A stretch of DNA of 64,000 nucleotides from NCBI GenBank assembly GCA_934045075.1, contig OW203722.1, forward strand, positions 23,220,879 through 23,284,878, in the 5' to 3' direction. The DNA is from Yponomeuta sedellus. Lineage: Eukaryota; Arthropoda; Insecta; Lepidoptera; Yponomeutidae. The position numbers and the translations under genes are program-made. Below the pieces are notes generated by a model. It was given only the letters and a program-made list of their open reading frames with translations. It was not told the origin of the DNA and ran no database searches. Every line of letters starts with the position of its first letter. Positions within the stretch are counted from its first letter, which is position 1. Of this stretch, positions 22,101 to 34,100 are shown one piece after another.

Positions 22101-25100
22101 AAAAGAAGGAAGTTTAAAAGTGGACAGAATAGTACAGCGTTTTTTTGTTGTAAACTCGTCCGTAGTGCAACGTGAGAAGAGCACAGAAAGTGATTCAGAA
22201 CTATAGTCGACCACTAAAATTAATTGAATGAAAATAACCCGACGTCAGATTTACCTAAACAATAAAAAAAGAAACACTAAAAAGCTTTAAAAACCAAAGA
22301 TATGGTCCAAAAGACAACCGCAAGGTATAAAAAGTGCCTGATTATCTGGAATCAGACTCCCGATTACAAGTATAACACGAACAACATTGTTAGCAAAAAG
22401 TGATAAGTACGTGAATTTGAAAGTAAGTAATTTAATGAATGAAGATTGATATTGGTTGTATAAAATGTATTATAGAAAGACTTTTTTGACGCGCCCGTTT
22501 TTTTCAATACTATCGCCATACGTTTCTAAATCATGGTTAGAAAACTCATTAGTAGTAAGTTTGCCATTGTACAAATATGCTTATTGTGCAATAAGAAATT
22601 TTATAATTAATCAAAGAATTTCATAATTACTCGTGGCCTAGTCGAGCCAAGTGATTGGAATCAATCACTCGAGTTAAGCAACCACAGGCGTGGTCAGGTG
22701 CAGGATGGGTGACCGTTCCGTTACCGCTAGTGACATTTTTCCGAGCGCTTCCGTGCTTCGCAAGGCACGTTAAGCCATGGATGACGGCTGCTATGTAATG
22801 GCAGTCGTTAAGCCATGTCAGAGGCCTTATAGGCGGCTTGATAACTTCTGACAGTAAGGCCCGCCACAGTCTTACAAACCTCCACCAACCGGGATTTGGC
22901 GCCCACGGTGGAGTAAGGACTCACCTTCTTGCGATGCAGGAAGAGACCCGTGCCCCAGCAGTGCGGACATAGAGGGTTGCAATCGAATTAATCTAATGTC
23001 TCCTAGTAAACGGTGTACGAATTCAAAGTCACTCTGTAGAGAGCGCGCCCGTATCGAGTACGCATTGGGCACGCGTCGCTCTCACGTCACGCCCGATGCG
23101 CAAGAGACGACACGGCGGGCGATCGCGCTCGCCGTATGGTGCCAAGACTTGCCGCATAAATTCTTGCTGCTTAATTAGCTTAAGAATTCAAAGGGTCGCT
23201 GGTTGGCTTGAGAGCTCGACGCGTGCTAACGGTTGTTTGTTGGGGTGCTCATTGAACTGGAGACGCTTTCGATAATTCGACGAACAGCCGTTGATATTCT
23301 ATTCCTGATACACTCAAATTAGAGTTTATTTTTTATGTTTTACTAAAGCTTTAGCTGTACTAAGTGTGAGTTTTCTCGTTGCAGACTTTTAGTCCGGATC
23401 TACTTACGGGTGTTGCTATATCGGAAGCGTCCGACCAGGTTTCGCTCCGATTCGCAGAGTTTAGAGCAGACGAGCAACCGACGACGCGAGCTCCGTCTCT
23501 GCTAACCATGATTAAGCTCTGCGAATCGGAGCGAAACCTGGTCGGACTCTTCCGATTTAACAACACCCATAAGTAGATCCGGACTAAAAGTCTACAATGT
23601 GATGTGCTTACGAAAGTTTTAGTTAAAAAAAAATTTTTTTCGTATTGTTAATTGATGAAATGACAGTTTTTTTATAATTTTGCTAAGTTCGGGTTTGACA
23701 TGCGCCATCAATGCTAGGGCTTGCTATCGGATATAGAAAAAAACACCCATTTTTAATTCGTGGTACATAATGTACAAAACCGTTAAACCAGTAAGAATTG
23801 CTATATAAACTATTTGTGATATAATTTGTGCAGTTACAGTAGTAATACCACTTGCTATTTGAGAAGGAACAAATATTGAGGAAACCTGAGTGTCTGAGGT
23901 AATAACTACCTTAGCGCTCGAAATGGCCAATTCGCGGTGGGCTTACGTGGTAATTAAGCCCAAACTCTCTCGTTCTGAGAGGACGCCTGTCTCCTGCAGT
24001 GAAAAATACTAGGAGGCCAGGTAATCGAATAATCAACTAGTATGAAACTGTAGGCATGAGAGGAATTTTCTTCCTACCGACGAATTCCCATCAAAATCCC
24101 TTTTACAATTCCCTCGAAAAAAAACCTTATCCGGAACACCATATTGGACTCCAGGAGATACAGGTAATGCACAGGACAACGTCCGTTTTACGCCACTATG
24201 ATACATTGACCTATTACTGTATGTAATCTCACCTCTTTTCTTACGGAAATACGAGCCAAAATCGGCTGTAGCCACAGTGAAAGTAAAGAGCAACCCTAGT
24301 ATTTGGATGCCAGAGGAATGAAGACATTATTACGTGGGCAGTAAGAGTTAAGCCGGTGAAACACAACCCCTGCGCGGGAGTCGGTACGCTCCAATGCGCA
24401 CCCCCTGTTCCGCAATGCGCGAGTTAATAAAATAACGACGCGGCGTGGTCGATGTAGAAAAAAAACATGGCCAGTATAAAAACATGGAATGTTCAAATAG
24501 TTTTTGCTGCTATTTGTCTTTGATCGTTATTGGGCTATGTTAGATTAAATCATTGAAAAAAGGTTTCAAATAGATTTTATTTCAGTATATTTTGGGGTAA
24601 GATAACATTTTGTGTCAAAGTGAAAAACACTCAAGAGACTGAACGCACTAAGGCATAGACGTAATTATTGTGTTGTGCTGTGCTGTGTTGTATTGTATCG
24701 TACGTCGTGGGTCTCGATGCGACTTTCGGTGAGTCACTGTTACCAGGCCCTTGCTGCAAATCAGTGCTGTGGGCAAAAAAACCTGCAGCAAGTACTGAGC
24801 CTGAGGCCGTTTTACCGCCGCATGGACATAGCCACATTCTTTTTTGTATATTTAGTCTCTATTTTACGATTTGTATATAATGTCTATGTGGCAATAAATA
24901 AACGTATTTCTTCTTCTTCTATTTTGTACCTTTATTACCTATGTAACTACGGATCTCGTCATACATTAAAACATTTCATTACATATAATTATAATTTAAG
25001 GAATCGGTTGGCAAAACTTCTTTTTCAATTTACGAGCCATCAAGGACGCTTCCTCGGTGCTGTAGTGTAGTTTAAACTCATTCATATTAACTTGCACTTA

Positions 25101-28100
25101 TTTTTTACTTAGTTACCATAATGCAAAAACTAATTTTTAGCTTATAGTTACGCTAAGAACTGTCCATTTTTTTGTAAGCTGCAAGCTCTGTTGGAGCACG
25201 GGTCTCTGCCTGCATCGCAGGAAAGTTAGGCCATACTCCACCACGGGGGCCAATTCCGGGTTGGTGGAGGATTGTAAGGCAGTGGCCAGCCTTACTGTCT
25301 GATGTTATCAAGCCGCCCATAAGGCCTCTGGCATGGCTTATGCGAAGCACAGAAGCGCTCGGAAAAATGCCACTAGCGGTAGTCACAGTACGGTTACCCA
25401 TCCTGAACCTCACCGCGCCTGTTGTTGCTTAACTCAAGTGATTGATTTTAATCTCACGGTTCGATTACTCCACGAGCGCTTTTTAATTATAACATTACTT
25501 ATTTCTTAAATAATCATGGTTGTAAATTTTTTCCTGGTTGTGCAATAAAGTGTTCTCTATCTATCTATCCAACATTGAGTGACCTGTAAACATATCAATT
25601 GGGGATAAAACTATTGTGTTTTATAGCTCCCAGTACTATCGGTCTGAAAGCACGTAGCCTGCATCTGACTGAACGCAGTAACAATGTACAAGTCTTTATT
25701 CTTCACCAAAGTCACTCCCTCGCCACAAGATGCATTTGCGAAAGCCATGTCCACGCCTTATGGCCATCGTAAATACATCCCATGCCGTCACGCAGTCTAG
25801 TCTTTGTAATGCCATCTTATCCGCTCGGTGTAATATCGGCTTGCGAAACTCACTAACTCACTACAGCTGGAGGTCAGAAGTGTGGAATACTTACAAAGGC
25901 TCAGTTGTAGAACTCCTCGAAAACGCGTTACTATGCATCAAGTATCCTTTGTCTCAATTCAGATCTTTGTTTATCTGTAGGTATGCCAAGTTTCACGAAA
26001 CTCCGTTTGGCCTTACGCTCAGCGTTACGTGATTGAATAACAAATAGTATTTTCTAAGGTTAACACGAGCACTAGACATAATAAAAACTGTTTTTATATG
26101 TACGGATTTTAAGATAAGATAAGAATATTCTTTATTGTACACTGGAAAAAACAACAAATACAAAACAATTGCAAATATACATAGTACAATTGGCGGCCTT
26201 ATTGCTAAAAGCAATTTCTTCCAGACAACCTTACGATGGAAAGTTGCTGAAGGAAATTAGAAAGACGGGTAGCCAGTGCAAATTTGAATATTGATACATA
26301 CTTATACTTAATAATAATACACTTACATACCGTTACTTATATAAACTTATAATTTATTATAAACATACATATATATATATCTTATAATAAAGTTCTACAT
26401 AAGACAAAGAAGGATTTTACTCGTTTATTTTACATTTTTACAATTTTCCGACGGCGGAAAATTGTAAAAATTATTATTTAGTCCTAAGCCTTACTTATAA
26501 GTTAAAATTGTAACACCTTTTGTGGCCACGCCCCCTTGCGACATGCGGGTGCAACAAATCACTATCTGCGATCACAATTTAGGGTATTATTATAAGTCAT
26601 TTATTTAATAAACAAACATTTTTTATAATTTCTTCAAGAACTGGCTGTTATTATTGCTACCTCACAAACCCCTTATGTGCCTAGGTAGATTTCATTTGGC
26701 ACATAATTCGGCACGGCACTTGAAATAGTGCCGTGCCGAAACTGTAAAAATGTTAAATAAACGAGTAAAATCATAATAATAAATTATACTATTTTTATTT
26801 TTAATGCACTAACCCGTGCTAAGGAACAAATTTAAAAACCTATTTAGAGGCTATGTGGGTATAGTGATATCGTTCCGATGTTAAACCTAACTGCAAAGTA
26901 CGTAGTCGGGGCTGTAAGTAATGCAATTTGCTTAAGCCAGATGTCGCTGCCTGTACGTAATACAGAGAATAGTGTAAAGAGGTTCGAAATTTCACTGATG
27001 CCGGTGAGTCGCCCATTGGCTCAATTGGTAGAGCGCTGGCACGGATAGCCAGAGGTTGCGGGTTCGAATCCCGGCATGGGTGAAATTTTTAGCCTCTAAA
27101 TAGGTTCATAATAATAAATGTCCAAACATCTTCACAAACTTTCATTTTAATAATATTACTACGATAAATAATTTTTTTATGTGTCCTATAAACGTTCCAC
27201 TGCATGATAGAGGTCGTCTCTGAGAGAAGACTATTTCAAGCGCTGAGGTATTTCAATACTCTCAGATTTCCTCACGATATTTTGCCTCACGGTTACCGAG
27301 TGGTATTGCTATTAAAACTTCACAAATGTACATAACTTAGAAAACAAAGTCATTGGTACATGCCCGCACTGAGAATCGAATCTGGGCCTCTCGCTTACGA
27401 GTCCATTGTTCGACCCATCAAATTAAAATTGCTGAGTGCGATTAGTAATGGTTTACGTTGAGAAGTGAACACTTGAACCTTTTTTTTTTAAATAAATTAT
27501 CTTTATCTAAATTATCTTTAGTTTCTTATATTAGTCTATATTTTCGATTTTTAGAATAAAAAATAGGATGTAACACAGCCCATTATATTACCGTAGAAAA
27601 TGTGATAGAATTCCATACTATTTGTTAATTTCTGTATTTGTAATTTCTGTAATTGTCGCATAGTGGTGCAATAACAATAAAAGGTAATCTAATAACATAC
27701 CCTGTATTCGTTGTGTGTAGGTACCGTTAAGACCACGTTAAGGTTGCCAAAGGGAATATAATGATCTAATTTCTTCTTACTTCAAATTCAATGGTAATAT
27801 CATGGTGTACACATATTTTACTATATAATTAATCAATTATTGTATAAATTATCGACCATTAATTGGGATGTGTTAGCAAAGGGAAAGATAAAAAGTACCC
27901 GGAACCGGCGTGCGTGCATGCAACGACTTATGAACGTTGATGAAGCGAAGGTGATCTGTCAGGATCGTGGCAAGTGGCAGTCCCTGGTCTCTGCCTACTG
28001 CTCTGGGATACATGCGTGAGGTTATGTATGTATGTATGTATGTATGTATGTATGTATGTATGTATGTATGTATGTATGTATGTATGTATGTATGTATGTA

Positions 28101-31100
28101 TGTGTGTGTGTATGTATGTATGTATGTATGTATGTATGTATGTATGTATGTATGTATGTATGTATGTATGTATGTATGTATGTATGTATGTATGTATGTA
28201 TGTATGTATGTATGTATGTATGTATGTATGTATGTATGTATGTATGTATGTATGTATGTATGTATGTATGTATGTATGTATGTATGTATGTATGTATGTT
28301 TGTTTGTTTGTTTGTTTGTTTGTTTGTATGTATATATGTTTTGTATAATTAATTATAAAAAAGCTATCGGAATTGGTCTGGGCGATTTAAACCAAAATCA
28401 AATGGGTTTTATTAAAAACACCACAGACACTGTTACTTAAGGAACGTTATAAGTAAATCCAGGATAAAGTAGGTAATCTGTCAAGCAGTTCTAAAATGAC
28501 TGGCTTACACATAATATCTCTCGTCTTAAATGCAAATTTCCGCTTGTGTATTCAAAATCACCCCCGAGGCAGCTATTATTGAAAGATAAGTTTTAAAATA
28601 CAATTTTCTTGAAAAACTGCATAATCACAATCTCCATTTAAAGTTTGTGTCGGAACGACAACTAAAGCGAACGTTTTAAAATGAAAAACTTGTAAATTAC
28701 CTACTTAAAACCCAAGTTATGGCAAACGCTTTTTATACCTACTGTGAATATTAGTGTTTACCGCACGAAATGCCTAGTATCTGAAATTATATCCATGTGA
28801 CGAGATATATGAAGCGCTTTAAGCCTAGTGAAACCAAGTGATTGGAATCAATCACTTGAGTTAAGTAATAACAGGCGGGGTCAGCCACGTCAGGGGTCTT
28901 ACAGGTGGCTTGAAAACTTCTGACAGTAAGGCCGGCCACTGTCTTTCAACCCTCCACCAACCCGGACTAGGCCCCCGTGGTGGAGTATGGCCTAACCTTC
29001 CTGCAACGCAGGAAGAGACCCGTGCCCCAGAAGTGGGGCATACAAGGGGTTGATATCGAGATAAGAATTAAGTTTGCCTATTCAGTGTTTAAGCTCAGAC
29101 TTAGTGGTATTTATTTTTTCATTTGCATTGTTATTTTTTGCTTAAGACAGATTTGGTGTTCAAAGTCACTCGGTTCGACTTGGCAACGACCGCTTCTTTT
29201 CTAAGAACTAGAAAAGATAAGTGCTATTTTTCTAATAGTTTATCGTCATGTTTTCTTACATCGCATGCCCGACCATAAATGACGTTCATCCATATTCCGT
29301 TTAACAAACATTACCATTAGGTGGGCCTAAATAAATGAACGTTCACTCCAAACTAATATTATTCGTAACTGTAGGTTACGAATAATATAAGGAACGCGCT
29401 GAGACCTTTACGGTCTAATGACCTCACCTGTTAGATCTCACCTCAGACTGCCAAACTGTTCTTGGAATACTCACTTACTCAGTTGGCTCAGCGTCCAGCC
29501 CTTCTTCTTCAGGCTATATAATTCCACTGCTGAACATAGCCCTCCCCTAATGAGCGCCATAGAGCAACGTTGTGCCATCATTGGGGGGAAATGCCCATAA
29601 TCCCCACGCTGGGCATGCGGGTTGGGGATCGCAGTTTAGTGGAATTGTACTGCAGTGGGCGCTGCTGCCCACCCCGTATTACGTAGCATTTCATTCTATC
29701 GATTGAAGGATTTAGACGACTCCAAAGTGTCAAAAAATGTATGCATTTGACAGCCGGAGTAGCTTAAAAAAAGTAAAAATCAACGTCTCTCAACTCAGTG
29801 GATACATACGTAATAATGCCCCTGAAGTGGAACTTGGTTTCCAACACAAGAAGTCCTGTCCTGCGCAGTTTTTGCCAGTCACCCGCCTGGACCTCACGCA
29901 GGTCTTTAGCCAATTTGTCCTTCCAGCGATATCTGATAGACGGCCTCGGTGGCGCAGCGGTTTGGCACGCTGACTGTAAAACCGAAGGTCTCGGGTTCGA
30001 TCTCCGGCCGGGTCAAACTAGGAAACGAACTTTTCTAGCTTGCCTCGGGTATTGGATGTTATCAATGTATTTATTGTATTAAATCTATCATCGAGTTAGC
30101 ACCTATAACACAAGTCGTTTAGTTGTACTTAGTATAGGGCTAACGAGATCTGTGTAATATATCCATAAATATTTCTTTTTCTTTTTCTTCAGGCTATATT
30201 AGTCCACTGCTGGACATAGCCCTCCCCTAATGAGTGCCATAGCACAAGGTTGTGTCATCATTGGGGGGTAATGCCCATAATCCCCACGCTGGGCATGCGG
30301 GTTAGGGATCGCAGATTGGTGGAATTGTACTGCAGGGGGCGCTGCTGCCCACTCCCCGGTTTGTGTCCCTTAGTCGCCTTTTACGACACCCGCGGGAAGA
30401 ATTTGAATACTTATTTATTATTTATTTATTTATCTCGCCAGATGTTAGGGGCGGCCAACGGGTCTTTGGCCACTTGGAAGCCCCAGGTGCGCCTTCTTCA
30501 CGGCCCGATCCTCTCCTATCTTTTCTAAGTGACCAAACTAACGTAGTCGGTGGGATTTGGTTTCTCCGACATATATTTATAGTACACTTACCTGCAGCTG
30601 TCGAGGTAGACCATTGATGGAAAAGGTCGGGTTTTCCGCGATGGCAAAGATTTTGATTCTAAAGGTTTAAGTTTTGTACGGCGCTGAAACAATTTTATCT
30701 GGCGACTTCACAAACTTTTAAAGTAGCTACTTTATAGTACTAAAATAAAATGTAAAAGTAAAAGTTTTGTTATAGCTGTCGTAGTCGTCGTCAGGTTGTA
30801 CTAGTCCACTGCTGTACATAGCCCCCCCTAATGAGTGTCATAGCGCCCTGTCTTCAGCTTGCCGCATCCAGCATCTGCCTGCAGTTTTTCGCAATCGTCG
30901 TCCCACCTGGTCGGAGGGCGTCCTACACTACGTTTGCCGAGTCGCGGTCTCCACTCAAGGACACGTTTACTCCAACGGTTGTCGGTTCTTCGCGAGATAT
31001 GGCCAGCTCACAGTTATAGCTGTGAACTGTAAAAATTGTCTGGATGTATTTTTACCTTTTTTATGTACTTGCCTGGTTCGTATATATATCAGGGTAGCTT

Positions 31101-34100
31101 CATTTGAGATCAGTACCGATAATTTGTTGACTTCAGTAAAAAACATTTTAACGCGAGATCTTTAGATATTAGACTTATTTACGTTTTTTAAATAGCTCGG
31201 TCGAGAGTGATGATGAATTTCAAAAACCTATTTAGAGGATAAAAATTCCACTCATGCCGGAATTTGAGCCCGCGACCTCTGGCTATCCGTGCCAGCGCTC
31301 TATCCAACTGAGCTAATGGGTGACTCACCGGCATCAGTGAAATTTTGAACCTCTTTACACTATTCTCTGTATTACGTACAGGCAGCGACATCTGGCTGAA
31401 GTCGATTGCATCACTTACAGCCCCGACTACCTACTTTGCAGTTAGGTTTTTACATCGGAACGATATCGCTGTACCCACATGACTATACAATTTTTATTTT
31501 TAATGCACTAACACGTGCTAAGGACAATTTCAAAAACCTAAAATGTCCTTAGCACGGGTTAGTGCATTAAAAATAAAAATAGTATAGTTATGATGAAATA
31601 AAATTAAATATAGTAGCGTCATCTTACTTCACTTTGCAAGTTCGAGCGAGATGAGGCAACTCCTTATTGTTTTATTGAGCTTAGTGCAAATATATTCATA
31701 CTACGAATGAAGATATGGTTGATCTGTACGCCCTTCATAACTTAACACTATTCACAACAAATATTAAGTTTAAACGTTTTTCTTCCAAGCGGTTTTAATT
31801 CAACAGCAATTCGAGGCTGAGAACTACAAAACAGTGCTCATAGATCCTTGAATATCATATTCCTCACTGACTCTTTTAAGTAAGAGTGTTCTATTTTCAA
31901 ATTCTGTCGGTTCTTTTGTTTACAACTTCGTGTGGAAAGTCAATTCTCCGGAAAACGTGACACTTTTCAAGTTAATTTCGTCTTTGTTTATCATGCTATT
32001 CACCTTTTGGCCACGTATAAGGTTCGTAAGGTAAGGTTTCACGACTTCCTTTGTGTTGTGTAAAATTGTTAAACGCAGTAAAGTCAACAGTCACCTTTCG
32101 TATTTATTGCAAAACTCTTTTTTACGTGATTCATAGGAACCTAATATGTTCGTTATTAACCCTTGTATGTCCTCACTGCTGGGGCACGGGTCTCTTCCTT
32201 GCATCTCAGGAACGTTAGGCCATACTCCACCACGGGGGCCAAGTCTGGGTTGTTGGAGGATTGTAAGACAGTGGCGGGCTTTACTGTCAGAAGTTACCAA
32301 GCCACTCATACGGCCTCCGACCTGGCTTAACGACTGCCATTACATGACAGCCGGCACCAACGGCTTAACGTGCCTTGCGAAGCACGGAAGCGCTCGGAAA
32401 AATGCCACTAGTGGTAGTCACGGGACGGTCACCCATCCTGCACCTTACCGCGCCTGTTGTTGCTTAGCTCAAGTGATTGATTCCAATCACTCGGTTTGCC
32501 TAGGCCACGGGCGCTTCACCTAACCTAATATGTAACTTTATTAAATTTTGGGCAATTAGGCAATTTCCAAAAGCTATTTAGAGGCTTAATTCCGCCCATG
32601 CCGGGACTCGAACCCGCGACCTCTTAGCTAACCGTACCAGCGCTCTCCCAACTGAGCTATTGCGCAACTGCCGGCATCAGCGAAATTTCGAACCTTTTTA
32701 CAATATTCCCTGTATTATACTAAGGCGGAATGTTTTGCCTCTAAATAAGTTTTTAAAAATTGTCCTCAGCACGGTTTAGTGCAACAAAAAAAAATATTAT
32801 CAATTAGGCAAGTTTATTTTATTTCATCGATCTTTAGTATCATTATAGTATCCCTACAGGGTGTCATGCGTCTTAACAAATTACTTTTACCAACATTATC
32901 GTGACTTAATAAATATTGTGTGATTTACTACACTCTTCAAACTTTAGTTTTGCGCGCCAAATTGCATATTCAGTAGCAAGACTCAAATTCTACCATTTTA
33001 ATAAACAAAACTCGTTACTCGCGCCGTAATACTACCTGTAATTGAAGAAAAAAAACAAGTTTCTTAAGATCCCAATTTTTTTATAGACCAAAATAATCTT
33101 GCACATCTTTTGTAACAAACTTGCCCCTATTTAAGTTTTGAGTAAGAAATGTTTTGGTAGATATCCCACTTAAGTAATAGTAATAGTTACAAGTGAAATC
33201 TATTCCTGGCTTTATTGTACTGCGCTGTTGGATTCCCAAATAAAAGACTTAAGTATTTTCCTAGGTATTTCCTAACACCTTAAATGTCGCTATAAGTGAA
33301 AACCCTCTTAATGACTCTTTGCAAACCTTTTAATGACTCAGCTTTTATATTTTACAAAGTACCTTGTAATGTCATTTATGTCGATGGTTTTCCTAAAAGC
33401 CTGCGCAGGCGAGGGACTATCCCCCGGGTACTTTTTTGTCCGTCGATATAGATCTCCTATAAATTGCATCGAATAATACAAAGGACAAAAAATACCCCTT
33501 ATAAAAAGTCCTTCAAGTAACCAAGGAATCAAGAGACCGGACTGGACAAAAGTTTGGTGTTTTCTTTTAAAAGGCCTTTTCTTTTTAAATAACATGTAAA
33601 TTACAACTTAATGCAATCTCAGAATATTTGCTTCCATAGCGTACGCTTCACTCAATTTCCGGGAAACAAAATAACCGCACACCGTAGGCGTTGAGTCCGC
33701 GACAAGTACTCTGATGTCATTTTTTACGATTCAGGGACTTTTATCCCTCGGGGACAAAAGTCCATATTCTGCGCAAGCCTTTAAAATCAATAAATAAATA
33801 ATTTACATAATATAATATTTATCAACATTAACCTCCTTCCAGGCGTTTCCTCAGTCCGGATAATCAGCATGCACGTCCCGGAGGTCATCCAGTACGGAGC
33901 TAAAGACTCCGTTACGCTGGACTGCGACTACGTGACTGACAACGTGACAGGACTGGTGGTGAAGTGGTTCTACATGGACAAGTCACGACCAGTCTATCAG
34001 TGGATCCCACCGCAGCAGCCTCAGGCACTAGGATTACTCAAAAATAAGGTACACTCTAAAGGCTACTTGCCGCATATTCATCAGGTCCCAGATCCAAAGG

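Noticed and set aside
24675..25070. 131-codon plus ORF
   Set aside because: Runs through a LINE-like 3' end with a TTC tail and AT-rich DNA; no domain.
26785..27105. DNA transposon with tRNA-containing terminal inverted repeats
   Set aside because: TSD length varies from 7 to 15 bp among copies and arm lengths vary, which fits target-primed retroposition better than a cut-and-paste element.
27967..28440. ORFs of 106-157 codons on the + strand
   Set aside because: They consist of MYVC repeats read through a TATG microsatellite; not a protein gene.
32146..32523. 125-codon plus ORF
   Set aside because: Lies entirely in the antisense strand of a 5S-derived SINE.
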